A stretch of DNA of 64,000 nucleotides from Cacajao melanocephalus. Lineage: Eukaryota; Chordata; Mammalia; Primates; Pitheciidae. Both the position numbers and the translations under genes were made by a program. The stretch covers positions 18,562 through 82,561 of the forward strand of contig CAUYLG010071490.1 of the NCBI GenBank assembly GCA_963573385.1, written 5' to 3'. The notes beneath the pieces are model-generated. The model was not told the origin of the DNA. It saw nothing but the letters and a program-made list of their open reading frames with translations, and ran no database searches. Positions 30,289-44,428 of the stretch are shown one piece after another (position 1 is the stretch's first letter; each line of letters starts with the position of its first letter).

Positions 30289-30814
30289 AGACTTCAATCT
30301 TCCAATCTGATGTAGTAGCAGTTAGCAGGTAACTAAAAGGTTCTGTAATGTAAAATCTGATCTATCAATCATAGAACCTTAAAGCTGGAAAGAACCTGAG
30401 ATCATATGTAAAACAAGTCAATTGATCATTATGAGGAAACTGATGCCAAGATGAATCTACTACTCTTCCTAGTCCCCATCTAGCATCATGTGTTTTCTAG
30501 CTTTAATATGAGAGACGTTATATCTAAGGCAACATTAACAAATGTTGATTTTTATACATAAGACACTATAGAGGCAGGAGAAAGGAAGCTTTAAAATAAA
30601 AATTAAAAAAAAGACACTATAAACCTAAAAACAATTCACTTAAGTTGTTTGGTTTTCAAGTAATCATTGCTTTATAAGATTTCTATGAATTTCATTCATA
30701 TTTTAATTAGAAGGCATGAATATAGAATTTATAAACAACCTTAAGGTACACAACAACCTCTTGGTACATAAAGAGCACTAATCATAAAAGAAAAAAATAT
30801 ATATTAAGTTGTAC
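30289..30814. other. Unique/old-repeat intron sequence
   Basis: 30360-30460 (ACCTTAAAGCTGGAAAGAAC, then GAGGAAACTGATGCC) resembles an ancient mammalian repeat that I cannot name. The rest is AT-rich. Confidence 0.45.
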
Positions 30815-31766
30815 TCCAAAATTCAAAATGCCTGTTCTTCAAATGAAATTAAGAAAATGTAAAGAAAAGACTGGAAGAAAATACTTTCAAAACACGTATC
30901 TGAAAAGGAATTGCATCCAGAATATGTATTTTTTAAAAATGTATACAACTCTGTAAGAAAACAAACCACCAAATTTCTTAAATGGGCAAAACATTCAAAC
31001 TTGGTTTAAAAAAAAAAAAAGAGAGAGAAGTGCTTAATAAGCAAAAGCAACTAATCTCAACATCATTAGTCATCATGAAAATATAAATTAAAGCCATAAT
31101 GTGATACCACCATTCCCATATTAGAATAGCTGAAATTAAAAAGACTGACTGTATTAAGTGGAAAAGATGTGGAACTTAAACTCTTATATGTTGCAGATGA
31201 AAAACACAATGGTACAGCCACTTTAGAAAACAATTTCATAATTTCTTATAAAAGTAAGCATATATTTAACACCCTGCAATTACACTCCCAGGTATTTACC
31301 CAAGAAGTAAAAAAATTCTCATAAATGTACACAAACTTGAATGTTCATAGCAGATTTATAATAGCGAAAAACTGAAAACACAAGTTGTAATGTATTAACA
31401 CAATGGAATGCTACTCAACAATTAAAACTCCTGATACAGTAACATGGATGAATCTTTTTAAAGTTATGCTAAGTGAAATAACTATTACAGCATGGCTGTG
31501 GAAAAACAAGCTCTCTCATATGCTGCTGGTAAGAACCCAAAGTGACACAACATCTACGAAGTGCAATTTGACAATCCAAAAAAAAAAAAAAAAACAACTA
31601 GACATACATCTAACCTTCAATCCAGAACTCCCACTTCCAGAAATTTATCCCAAGGATAAAACCCCAAAACTAGCAAGGTGTATATTTACAAGGTTATTCA
31701 CTGTAACATTACTTTAATTACAAAACATTGGAAACAACCTAGGTAACCACTTAAAAGAAACTGCAG
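30815..31766 (+). mobile_element. L1M ORF2/3' region, first part
   Basis: ACACGTATCTGAAAAGGAAT, AAATGGGCAAAACATTCAAA, TTACACTCCCAGGTATTTAC and AACATGGATGAATC follow the 3' end of L1 ORF2 as remembered, in sense. 31480-31740 repeats the theme (ATGCTGCTGGTAAGAACC, CCAGAAATTTATCCCAAGG), so two L1 pieces may abut. All frames are broken. Confidence 0.75.
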
Positions 31767-32066
31767 CCGGGCACAGTGGCTCACACCTATAATCCCAGCA
31801 CTACGGGAGGCCGATGCAGGTGGAGCAACTGAGATCAAGAGCTCGAGACTAGCCTGGCCAACATGGTAAAATCCCATCTCCACTAAAACTACAAAAACTA
31901 GCCAGGTGTGGTGGCATGCGCCTGTAATCCCAGCTACAGACTGAGGCATGATAATCACTTGAACCCGGTAAGCGGAGGCTGCAGTGAACCGAGACTGAGC
32001 CACTGCACTCCAGCCTGGCTGACAAAGTGAGACTGTCTCAAAAAAAAAAAAAAGAAAAAGAAAAGA
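31767..32066 (+). mobile_element. Alu inside L1
   Basis: This copy is full-length with a right-monomer deletion near 31937, and an A-rich tail with AAAAGAAAAGAAA. Confidence 0.93.
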
Positions 32067-32349
32067 AATCACTTCAGTAAACTGAAGTACCTGCACAAGT
32101 AAATGTATAAATGAAAACTATGCATTTATGTAACAATGAACGAGATGGGGCTAGAGGAAAGAGAATAAGTACTTAATGTGAGGTTTGTGTGTTTACACAC
32201 CTGTCAACTCATACCTAAAGAGATAATGTTTAACAGGTATACAGTTTCTATTTGAGAAGATAGTTTCTGGAGATGGAAGATGATGGTAGCACAACAATAT
32301 GAATGTACTTAATGCCACACAACTATACACTTAAAAATGGTATATTTTT
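32067..32349 (+). mobile_element. L1M 3'UTR, continuation
   Basis: TCTGGAGATGGAAGATGATG, then AATGTACTTAATGCCACACA and CACTTAAAAATGG are the usual L1 3'UTR words. The end of this text is found after the next two Alus (32872-32910). Confidence 0.8.
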
Positions 32350-32545
32350 TCAAGACCAGCCTGGCCTACATGGTGAAACCCCATCTCTACTAAAAATACT
32401 AAATTAAGCCTGTAGTCCCAACTACTCAGCAGGCTGAGTCAGGGGAATCACTTGAACCCAGGAGGCGGAGGTTGCAGTGAGCTGAGATCACACCATCGCA
32501 CTCCAGCCTGGGTGGCAAGAACAAAACTCCACCTTAAAAAAATAT
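32350..32545 (+). mobile_element. Alu, 5'-truncated
   Basis: It starts at TCAAGACCAGCCTGGCC and ends with a short A/TA tail. Confidence 0.9.
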
Positions 32546-32560
32546 ATATGGTGTATTCTG

Positions 32561-32871
32561 GCCAGGCACAGTGGCTCACACCTGCAATCCCAGCACTTTG
32601 GGAGGCCGAAGCAGATGGCTCAGCTGAGGTCGAGTTCAAGACCAGCGTGGCCAACATGGTGAAACCCCACCTCCACTAAAGAAAATACAAAAATTAGCTG
32701 GGCGGGGTGTTGGGCGCTTACAGTCCCAACTATTTGGCAGGCTGATGAAGGACAATCACTTGAACCCAGGAGGCGGAGGTTGCAATGAGCCAAGATCACA
32801 TGCACCCCTGCATTCCAGCCTGGTTGACAAGAGGAAAACTCTGCCTTTAAAAAAAAAAAAAAAAAAAAAAA
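32561..32871 (+). mobile_element. Alu
   Basis: This copy is full-length with an A24 tail. L1 3'UTR sequence (TTTTATGTTCTGTAAATTTT) resumes after it. Confidence 0.95.
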
Positions 32872-33316
32872 AGTACATTTTATGTTCTGTAAATTTTACC
32901 ATTAAAATGAATGGGAAAGATCTCTTTGGCATGATATGGCATTTTTCCAGGAAATAGCACTTAAGTGGAGAAAAAATCAAAGTGCAAAAAAATATGCAGT
33001 ATGCCATCTTTTGTGTAAAAAAAAAAAAAATTAAGAGATATCATCAAAAAAAGAAACAGGAAGGATAAGACAGAAAACATTTAAGTTGGTTATGTATCCA
33101 AACTGAGGAAAAATGGCATGGAAGGGATACAAAACCAATGTATGCCTTTGTGTAAAATTTGGACTTTTGAAAGCATATTATTCTATATATTACAAAAATA
33201 AAAATCAGAATGGAAAGCAGCATAGGCAAACAAGCAAATAAACTTAATTTTGGCTCAAATGAATATCTTAGCTAGATCATACAGAAAATAAGATCAGAAG
33301 TAAAAGTAGGATGGAG

Positions 33317-33643
33317 GTTGGGCACGATGGCTCACGCCTGTAAACCCAGCACCTTGGAAGGCAGAGGTGGGCAGATCGCCTGATGTCAGGAGTTGGAGAC
33401 TAGTCTGGGCAACATGGCGAGACCCTGTCTCTAGTAAAGATACAAAAATTAGCCTGTCTCTAGTAAATATACAAAAATTAGCCAGTCGTGGTGGCACACA
33501 CCTGTAGTCCCAGCTACTCAGGAGGCTGAGGCAGGAGAACCGCTTGACCCCAGGAGGCAGAAGTTGCAGTGAGCCGAGATCACGCCACTTCACTCTAGCC
33601 CGGGCCAAATAGCAAAACTCTGTTTCAAAAAAAAAAAAAAAAT
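33317..33643 (+). mobile_element. Alu with internal 29-bp duplication
   Basis: This copy is full-length with an A16 tail. The linker region is duplicated at 33424-33481, which makes it longer than normal. Confidence 0.95.
33424..33481. repeat. 29-bp tandem duplication in Alu linker
   Basis: Two units begin CCTGTCTCTAGTAAA at 33424 and 33453. They differ at one base (GATAC versus TATAC). Confidence 0.92.
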
Positions 33644-34000
33644 ACTGGGGTGGAGAAAGAGTGGAGGGCTAATCCAAGCAATTTAAATTTTAATTATTTA
33701 CTCTCATTCTTGGGTAAAATTGGGGGTAAAGAATTATAGACAAATGTTCCACTCACTTTCAGTTTGTTTATTGTAGTGAAATGGAAAAAGCAATTCTGAA
33801 ATTATTTTAGATGTATTAGAGGACTGGGCAAATGAGTAAATGTACTAATGTTGAGAGTCCGGGTTCCCACATAATAAGGAACATAAAAATAAAAAATGGG
33901 ATACAAAGAAAGAACCCTGCAGACATGATAAAGATGTACATACTGATATAAACTCATGATTTCTAAAATATGTATATGCATGTTTCAATGAACACACGTG
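33644..34000. other. Unique intron sequence
   Basis: AT-rich and unassigned. Confidence 0.5.
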
Positions 34001-34311
34001 CAGTCAGCCCTCTGTATCCATGGATTCTGCATCCAAATCCAAATCAACAATACTCAAAAAATAAATTTTAAAAAATACAACAATAAAATACAAATTAAAA
34101 AATACAGGTTAACGACAATCTACACAGTATTTACACTGTGTTAGGTGTCTTATAAGTAATCTAGAAATTATTTAAAGCATATAAGAAATTGAACATGAGT
34201 TCTATGCAAATACAATTCCTACTTTACAGTTTAAAGAACTTGGGCATCCACAGATTTTGGTGCACACAAGGGTCCTAGATCCCATCACCCTCAGGTAGGA
34301 AGGGATGACTG
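34001..34311. mobile_element. MER2-like Tigger-family MITE
   Basis: Its ends are inverted: CAGTCAGCCCTCTGTATCC at the left and AAGGGATGACTG at the right (34300-34311), followed by TA. The interior has the TCCATGGATTCTGCATCC words of the MER2 group. It is non-coding. Confidence 0.75.
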
Positions 34312-34399
34312 TATGAGTATGTGTATAAGCATGCATATTATTTCCTAGCTCTAGCCACTAAAAAGGCCAAGATGAGAAGACAGCCCAGAAGTAGTGAGG

Positions 34400-35520
34400 A
34401 CACCTAGTACTCAGAGATCTTGGTCTCTCAAACTTTTATTCCCCACAAGGACACAGTGGCACACTTACAGGAGCTTCACCAGCCAAACTTCTAGGATAAG
34501 TTGAGCATCAAAACAATTAAGTAGGGTAAGTGAACTGTAAACCATTTAAAAAATAGGAATTCATCAATCTATAATCAATAGATGGGGCTACTGATTATGG
34601 AATATGGCCAAGAGTTGACTGGTAATGTGAAAGGAACGCTGGAAAGAAAACAATGACCATTTTGCAATCATCATAAGAAAAAACTGGATTAGACAAAAGT
34701 CAATGAATGCTAAATCTAGAGGAAACTATGAAAAGAATCAGAATATCTGCATCGTTTCCCCACAGGCTGCTTATTGCTTGGCAAAAGAGGTATGGAAAAA
34801 AATATATACAGTGGAGAAATCTGGCAACACCTTGACCAAGGGATCAAAATTTGCATCACAATAAAAGACAGATGGAAGTCATATGACTCCATCTCTGAGT
34901 ATCCCATTACCTATGCAGTATTCCTGCCAATATGTAACATCTTAATCTAATCACAAGGAAATTTCAAGCATAAAATGAACATCTCCATTAAAGAGAGTAA
35001 GGGAGTTAAAGAAGGGTGTATTCTTCAAAAATGTCAATGTCATAAGAGATAAAGGCTGTGAAAATATCCCAGGAAAAAAGAGACTGAAGAGAAATAATAA
35101 CTGAATGCAGAACCTGACCCCAGACTGGAGTCTATACAGGAAGCATGGAAAATGCTAGAAGAGAATTTCTTAGGTCAACTGACAAAACTGGAATATGGGC
35201 AATAGATTTCATCGATGTCCATTTATGAAGTTATTAACTGTACACTGGTTATATAAGAGAATGACCCCATTTGTAGGAATGACAACAGAAGTATTAGGGG
35301 AAAGAAGCATAACATAGGTAACTCATCCTCAAATTGTTAAAAAAAAAAAAAAAAAATTGGTGTATGTGTTTATGTTTGTGTGTGCAGAAAAAGAGGAAAG
35401 AAGGCACAAATGCAAATAATAAAGCAAGTGGGTGAATCTGGATAAAGGATATCCAGATGTTCTTTATATTTTTGTAACTTCTGTAAATGTATATTTCCAA
35501 ATAAAAGGTATTTTTTAAAA
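34400..35520 (+). mobile_element. Old L1M-class 3' end
   Basis: From about 34980 it parallels 4930-5440 (AATGTCATAAGAGATAAAGG, ACCCCAGACTGGAGTC, CAAAACTGGAATATGGGCAA) and ends TTTCCAAATAAAAGG. The left limit is uncertain. It contains an A17 run at 35340-35356. Confidence 0.65.
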
Positions 35521-35521
35521 A

Positions 35522-35815
35522 ACTGGGCAAGCGCAGTGGTTCACACCTGTAATCCCAGCACTTTGGGAGACCAAGGCAGATGAATCACTAAGGTCAGGAG
35601 TCCAAAATCAGCCTGGCCAACATGGTGAAACCCGTCTCTACTAAAAACACAAAATTAACCAGGTGTGGTGGCGGGTGCCTGTAATCCCAGTTACTCTGGA
35701 GGCTGAGGCAGAAGAATCAGTTGAACCTGGAAGTAGAGGTTGCAGTGAAACAAGATCTCACCACTGCACTCCAACCTGGGCAACAGAGTGAGACTCAGTC
35801 TCCAAAAATAAATAA
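35522..35815 (+). mobile_element. Alu
   Basis: This copy is full-length with an AATAAATAAA tail. Confidence 0.95.
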
Positions 35816-36393
35816 ACTGTGGAGATAGTTGTCTGCTATGTTCAGAAGAAGGAGTACATATCACAATTAACTGAGAAATTTTATAGAGAAATTGCAAGAC
35901 CTGCAACCAGTGGCTTGGATAGATTCTCAGATAAAGTACCATTTGAAATGTCGGAGAAGGGAGTTTGCACTTTTTTCTCTGTAAGCCAAGGAAAGGCAAC
36001 ACAAAACTTAGAGCACAACAGAAGCTTCGCTAAAGGTATACATTTAGGAAAATCTGCTAGCAAAAGTTTGAGTGGACAAGGAAGCAGTAAAGACACAAGA
36101 ACAAACACAATCATGAAATTATGGAGTCTTGGCCTCGGAAGCTAAAATCAGGAACAGAAAGTGGATCAAACGCAGGAGACATGAAAACAGAAAGCCAGAT
36201 AAAGTGTGCTTGCCAAATGTAGCAGAGTGGGGTGGGATTCAAAGACAACTCCGATTTCAAGCCTAGCTAACCAAGAGAATGATGATATTATTAAAAGAAA
36301 TTTAAGCAAAGCATGATTGCTTTCTCGGCAACCAGACAGCTTTTTCTATTCTCATTTTTCCTATTCTGATGTACTATTAAAAGTTAAGAAAAG
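35816..36393. other. Unique stretch with a 108-codon antisense open frame
   Basis: A plus-strand frame, 35819-36145, stays open for 108 codons. I recognise no domain in it, its start overlaps the Alu tail boundary, and no splice or promoter context supports it. It is most likely a chance frame or an old repeat relic. Confidence 0.4.
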
Positions 36394-37012
<619 letters not shown>

Positions 37013-37153
37013 AGAGAGAGAGAAAGAAAAAAGAAAGAAACAAAGAAAAGGATTAGATGAAATGTTATTCGCCAGCACAAGCAACCTGGGGAAATTCATC
37101 TTCACAAGGTGAAATAGTAAATATAACTTTGAGCTAATTCAGATGTTTGACTA

Positions 37154-37470
<317 letters not shown>

Positions 37471-37742
37471 AAGAAATTAACACATGAGGGAGAATTTCTC
37501 TTCCCCCAAAATTATGTTTGTATATGTATACACATATATATGAATACCATTACCCTTTGTACGACACATCTGAACTGCAATTGTTCTGTTATATGCAGAT
37601 TTTCTCTACTTCTGCCATGCCTAAGACAGTAGGACCATCATCTCCTCTTCTTCCTTCTCAAGCCTGCTCAACTTCACAGGAATGATGATCCATTCTTTAT
37701 CATGATCCATTTAATGAATAATATATAATTTTCTCCTATGAC

Positions 37743-38046
37743 TTTTTTTTTTTTTTTTTTTTTTTTTGAGATGAAGTCTCCCTCTGTCCCCCAAGCTGGA
37801 ATGCAGTGGCACAATCTGAGCTCACTGCACCCTCCACCTCCTGAGTTCAGGCCAATTCTCCTGCCTAAGCTTTCTGAGTAGCTGGGATTACAGGCACATG
37901 CCAACACGCCTGGCTATTTTTGTAGTTTTAGTAGAGACAGAATTTCATGTCTGCCAGGCTGGTCTCCAACTCCTGACCTCAGGTGGTCCACCCGCCTCAG
38001 CCTCCCAAGGTGCTGGGATTACAGGCACGAGCCACCACACCTGGCC
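37743..38046 (-). mobile_element. Alu
   Basis: This copy is full-length with a T26 run. ATGACTTT precedes it and recurs right after it at 38047, the target duplication. Confidence 0.95.
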
Positions 38047-38079
38047 ATGACTTTCATTTTTAATTTTTTATTAATTTAT

Positions 38080-38378
38080 TTTCTAGAGACAAGGTTTCAT
38101 TCTGTGCCGAGGCTTAAGCGTAATGGTGCGATCATAGCTCACTGCAGCTTCAAACTCCTAGGCTCAACCACTCTCCTACCTCAGCCTCTCAAGTAGCTAG
38201 GACTACAAGCGCACACCACCTTGCTGGCTAATTTTTTTATTTTTTGTAATACTGGGGATGTTGCTACGTTGTTTAGGCTGGTCTCCAACTCCTGGCCTCA
38301 AGTCATCCTCCTGCCTCCAACTCCCGAAGTGCTGGGATCATAGGTAGGAGGGTATGAGTGAGCCACCATGTCCAGCCT
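38080..38378 (-). mobile_element. Alu (old)
   Basis: This is an antisense AluJ-like copy, diverged, with a duplicated TAGGTAGGAGGGTATGAG-type insertion near its 5' end. Confidence 0.9.
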
Positions 38379-38396
38379 CCTTATAATTTTCTATTT

Positions 38397-38674
38397 CTTT
38401 TTTGGAGACAGGGTTTCACTCTGCTGCCCAGGCTACAGTGCAGTAGCACAATCACATCTCAGGTACAGCCTCAACTTCCTGAGCACAAGTAATCCTCCCA
38501 CTTCAGTCTCTCTAAGTAGCTGGGACTAAGGCACAGGCCACTATGTCTGGTTACTTTTTGCACTTTTTATAGAAACAGGGTTTCACTCTGTTGCCCAGAC
38601 TGTTCTCAAACTTCTGGACACAAGTGATCTACTCACCTCAGCCTCCCAAAGTGCTAGGATTATATGCACTTGGC
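38397..38674 (-). mobile_element. Alu (old)
   Basis: This is an antisense AluJ-like copy. It is the closest gene-sense Alu downstream of the 5'UTR exon. Confidence 0.9.
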
Positions 38675-38676
38675 CG

Positions 38677-38907
38677 TAATTTTCTTAATAACATTTTCTT
38701 TTCTCTAGCTTGCTTTATTTTAAGAATACAGGACATAATGTATGTAACATACAAAATACGTGTTAATCAGTTGTTTACATTATCAGTAAGGCTTCTAGTC
38801 AAAAGTAGGCTACTAGTAAAGTTTGGGGAAAATTGAAAAGTTATGCACATTTTTTTACTACACAAGGGGTCAGTGTCCCCAATCCTCAGTTGTACAAGGG
38901 CCAACTG
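38677..38907 (+). mobile_element. Tigger2 3' end
   Basis: TTAATAACATTTTCTTTTCT, TAACATACAAAATACGTG and AGTAAGGCTTCTAGTC lead to the terminal GTACAAGGGCCAACTG, followed by TA. These match the 3' terminal region of Tigger2 as I recall it. The coding part is absent. Confidence 0.8.
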
Positions 38908-39090
38908 TATATATACATACATATTCACTCAAGTACTCTAAGCTCATTCATTTAACTAATAATCATTAAAAAGAAAAACATGAAGCATACAGAGTTTTTA
39001 TGAAATCATATATTAAGGGAGAGGGTAGTATCTTCAGAAGGTTGAAGACAAAAAATTACAAAGGATCAAATCAAAATAAAGCTGAATTAC

Positions 39091-39169
39091 CTGGCTAACC
39101 AGTCAAAAGATGCTCAAGCAGTTTATTTTTATTCGTCTCTGAGTCCACTGTCCAGCAAGTATTTTGATC
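39091..39169 (-). other. NCOA3: NCOA3 5'UTR exon
   Basis: This 79-bp non-coding exon lies on the minus strand between the acceptor TTTTGTCCTCAG (AG at 39171-39170) and the donor GTTAGCCAG|GTAATT. Its text (GATCAAAATACTTGCTGG at the start, TTTGACTGGTTAGCCAG at the end) agrees closely with the human NCOA3 leader just before the ATG exon as I recall it, with a few substitutions. It contains no ATG, so it adds no upstream start. Two abutting AATAAA hexamers (39133-39122) sit inside it. Confidence 0.9.
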
Positions 39170-39262
39170 CTGAGGACAAAAAAAGAGAGGAGAGTTTGAA
39201 TTTTTTTATTGTATTTTTTTTATTTAAGCATTATGATTAGCCACACACAAATTAAGGCTTCT

Positions 39263-39568
39263 GGCCAGGTGCAGTGGCTCACACCTGTAATCCCAGCACT
39301 TTGGGAGGCTGAGGCAGGCGATCACTTGAGGTCAGGAGTTAAAGACTGGCCTGGCCAACATGGCAAAACCCTGACTCTATTAAAAATACAGAAATTAGTT
39401 GGACAACACGGCATGTGCCTGTAATCCCAGCTACTTAGGAGGCTGAGGCAGGAGAATCACTTGAACCCGGGAGGCAGAGGTTGCAATAAGCCAAGACCAT
39501 GACACTGCACTCCAGCCTGGGTGACAGAGCAAGACTCTGCCTCAAAAAAAATAAAAAAATTAAAAAAA
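39263..39568 (+). mobile_element. Alu
   Basis: This copy is full-length and lies 93 bp upstream (gene sense) of the 5'UTR exon, antisense to the gene. Its tail is AAAAAAAATAAAAAAATT. Confidence 0.95.
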
Positions 39569-39710
39569 CCACATTAAGTCTTCCCATTTTTCCCTTCCCT
39601 AGACATATAAAACAAACAAAAACTATCAAGTACAACACCTTTTGTTAGGAATTAGAGCAGATGTCTTATTGTACCATTTATCACTACTTCTATTTAAAAA
39701 GTCAGGCACA

Positions 39711-39836
39711 GGGCCAGGCACAGTGGCTCATGCCTGTAATCCCAGAACTTTGGGAGGCTCAGGTGGGAAGACCACTTGAGGCCAGGAGTTCAAGACCATC
39801 CTGAGCAAAATAGCAAGACATCATCTCCACAAAAAG
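39711..39836 (+). mobile_element. Alu left monomer
   Basis: It is truncated after CATCTCCACAAAAAG, where a (TAAA)n tract takes over. Confidence 0.9.
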
Positions 39837-39867
<31 letters not shown>

Positions 39868-39868
39868 A
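39837..39868. repeat. (TAAA)n microsatellite
   Basis: Eight near-perfect TAAA units between two Alus; likely polymorphic. Confidence 0.92.
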
Positions 39869-39878
39869 ATAAAAGTCA

Positions 39879-40478
<600 letters not shown>

Positions 40479-41561
40479 ATTAAAGTCAGGCATAGTATAT
40501 ACAACATATACTCTATCACAGTTTGTAAACATGAATAATACAAAGTGGAGGTGGTGGAAACCAGCTCCAAATCTTGAAAAGTGATCAAAACAGACAGATA
40601 CTCTGAACTTGTAGGGGTACTGATTTGTCCAAAATGGGTGCTCAACAGAGAATAAAGACAACATTAATACCCTGGCAGAAGCAAATGCCTAAATGCCCTA
40701 GTCCAAAAATTATCCAATGGAGGGAAGGGTGGATAAAGCAAGGAGGCAAGGGCCAGAGGAAAGACTCAGATGTTTCCTTGCCTTCTACAAAAGGATGCAT
40801 TTTGATCACCAAAACAAAATATTAATTGGGAAATGAGATCGTTCTTCAAAATAATCTGTGATAAAATACATGAACATATAAAGAGCAGGCTTTTGCACTT
40901 GAAGACATGGTGCACAGGTTCTGCTGTGATAAATAAGTGAGCCAATAAGCACATTCACCTTACCTTATGAATTTCCAAATTTAACAATAAAGCCACAATC
41001 TGATTGCCACTAATTCCAATGGTATCGAATCAAGATAACAACCATAACTATGCCCTAAAGTTAACAGCTTTCATGCTGGAACTGGTAGGTCTGTTGGTAT
41101 GGGGGAAAGGAAAAATGATATATTCACAAGTTACAAGTAACATATTACAGCCATGGCCATTCCATAGAGTGTACAGTCAGCAGACAGCGTACGGGGAGAG
41201 CCAACCACAATCTAGCTGCATGATGGAAAGGTCTGTTGCACTTCTGAAACCAAAATTAGAGGGGAGAAAATCAGGAAATGGGGAATGAGAGGCATATTAT
41301 ATGTGGCTCACAAACAAAAAAGAAAACTCTAGATAGTGCCAGGTGACTCTCCCTCACTCAAAATGCTTGGAAGCATAAGTATCTCTGATTTTTTTTTCCC
41401 GGATTTTTTTTAATATTTGCATATGCATACTGAGATATCTAGGGGAAGAAACCCAAGTCTAAACACAAAATTCATTTTATGTTGCATATACACCTTATAC
41501 ACACAGACGGAAGGTAATTTTATAATTTTTAATAATTTTGTGCATGAAACAAAGTTGTAGC
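40479..41561. other. 1.1-kb unique intron sequence
   Basis: No gene or repeat that I can name. An open frame at 41004-41288 shows no known domain and no codon bias that I can support. Confidence 0.5.
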
Positions 41562-41870
41562 ATTTTTTTCTTTTTATTTTTGAGACAGAATCTCACTCTG
41601 TGCCCAGGCTGGCTGGAGCATGGTGGCATGGTCATGGCTCACCTCAGCCTCAACTTCCCAGGCAGCTCAAACCATACTCCCACATCAACCACCCAAGGAG
41701 CTGGGACTACAGGCACATGCCATCATGCCTAGCTAATTTTTATATTTTTTGTAGCAACAGGGTTTCACCATGTTCCCCAGGCTGGCCCTGAACTCCTGAG
41801 CTCAAGTGATCTGTCTGCCTCCGCCTCCCAAAGTGTTGAGATTAGAGGTGTGAGCCACCATATCCCACTG
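41562..41870 (-). mobile_element. Alu (old)
   Basis: This antisense copy is diverged, with a duplicated GGCT near the start. Confidence 0.9.
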
Positions 41871-42137
41871 AATGTGACATTTTTTAACTGGAATTTTTAT
41901 GCTATCCAATTTAATTATTGTAAGATGAAGGGAGAAAAGGCAGGCAGAACTTCTGTAAACAACTTCTAAGATCTTCTGCCCCTGTTTTAAATCAGGTTTC
42001 ACTTCTAAAATGGTTCTCTTATTTGTGTTTATTTATCAGGAAAAAGGAAGGAGGGTCATGGGGTAGTGGTTAGCATCTAAAGAACAAAAGAGGTGGGATC
42101 AGGAAAGGATTTTTTTTTGTGAGGGGAGGAGAGGTAA

Positions 42138-42508
<371 letters not shown>

Positions 42509-42544
42509 TGAGAGGGCCTAGATTAATACTCAAATATTATAGTG

Positions 42545-42993
42545 CTGGTTTTTGTACTTGTCAAAGGAATGTTGTCCCCACCAATCTGCACCCTTAGACC
42601 CACATGTTAACTGCTGGACCCCAAGGTGAAAGATCATACAAAGTCAGCATGCCTAGATGAACCAAGAATGCAACCATGGTAGAATCTAAATGATCACACT
42701 AAGGAACACCGGATGAATAACCACAGACACCACATGGCAAGATAGAGGATCCAACCAAATCAAGCCATGAGGCATCACCTCATGGCAGAATCCATTCAGA
42801 TCACACCTCATTATTCTCCAAATAAAAAACCTGCATCCCCACTCCATCTCAGAGAAACAGAGTTGAGCCCCACTCCTATCTCCTTGCTCAGCAGCCTTGT
42901 AATAAGCTTTTCTTCCTACAAAAATGTGGTGCTCAGTGTTTGGCTTTCCATTGCATGCGCAAGGAAATAGACCCAATTCAGTTCAGTAACACA
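42545..42993 (+). mobile_element. Probable ERV LTR (class I-like)
   Basis: The right half has the typical LTR end: CTCCTTGCTCAGCAGCC, TTGTAATAAGCTTTTCTTCC, a TGTGGTGCTCAGTGTTTGGC run, and TTCAGTTCAGTAACA near 42990. A region with CCAAATAAAAAACCTGC lies before it. I cannot name the family. No viral genes adjoin. Confidence 0.6.
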
Positions 42994-43336
42994 AAGACAA
43001 GCCAGGCACAAAATTCTCCCCTCCGAAGAAGTGTATAATTAAGCCAGAGAGATTCCAAAATAGTCACAGAACTTGCCTACCATGAACCTGGAAAGGAGTA
43101 CTACTATATACCAGGAGCCAGTTTAGGTATATTAGTAAAAGTGCTGGTGAGTTAAACTTGTCTGGAACCGAGATTCTGCAAAGGCAACAATCCTAGCAGA
43201 TTTCTTAGGATAATATTTTTTTTTCTTTATCAAAAACAGTATTATCCCTTTTCACAATTTAGAGTTTAGTCAATCACACATACAAAACCAAATTATACTG
43301 ACATGAAACTAAATGTGACAAGTTCCAGAAACACTA

Positions 43337-43768
<432 letters not shown>

Positions 43769-44428
43769 TTTTTTTTTTTTTAAACCTTCATCACCAGAGA
43801 CCTAAGAGGAGGTGGGGGAAAATGACACATCAAATTAAGCCTCGTTAATAGCAAGTCTTGAGAAGATGCACCTCAAGGCCAGAATAGAATAAAATTGCAC
43901 GAGAGAAGTTGATACACAGGAAAATCCAAACTATATAACACATAATGCTGATGTTTAGAAACACCAACAGGGCAAAAAGCAGCCACTGAATATTATGAAC
44001 ATGTTTTGCTTTTGCTGTTCAACATGGAAAGGGACAAGGACTCCACAATTAATCATATTAAACCCATTGTTCTTTCCAAGCTCCCACTGGCATTGCTCCC
44101 AGGAACTCCTTCCTCACTTCCCTAAAATCACAGAAAAGGGGAACCACTGTCATTGGGAAAAGCCAGCTGTTGCCCAGTAATCTTCAAAGCACTATAGAGT
44201 AGATTGGTTCACCAAATGAATTTCAGGTTACTTAAAGGCTGCATAATATTAGTGTTAAATTTAACATCAAAACCCAACACTTTTGCAGTTGGGATTATTT
44301 ATCAAGTGGTAAATACCTTTGGTCAAAACTCTAACCATAGATTTCACTTGCAACAATCAACTGCAGTTAATCTGTAGCTATAATGAAAGGGAAAGACCAA
44401 ATGCAAGTTAAAAATCATATGAACATTT
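43769..44428. other. Unique intron sequence
   Basis: Nothing that I can assign. Confidence 0.5.

Noticed and set aside
35819..36145. 108-codon plus-strand open frame in non-Alu sequence
   Set aside because: No domain is recognised, there is no promoter or splice context, and its start lies at an Alu tail. A chance frame is more likely.
41004..41288. 94-codon plus-strand frame in unique DNA
   Set aside because: No motif, signal peptide or homology that I can see, and no splice context.
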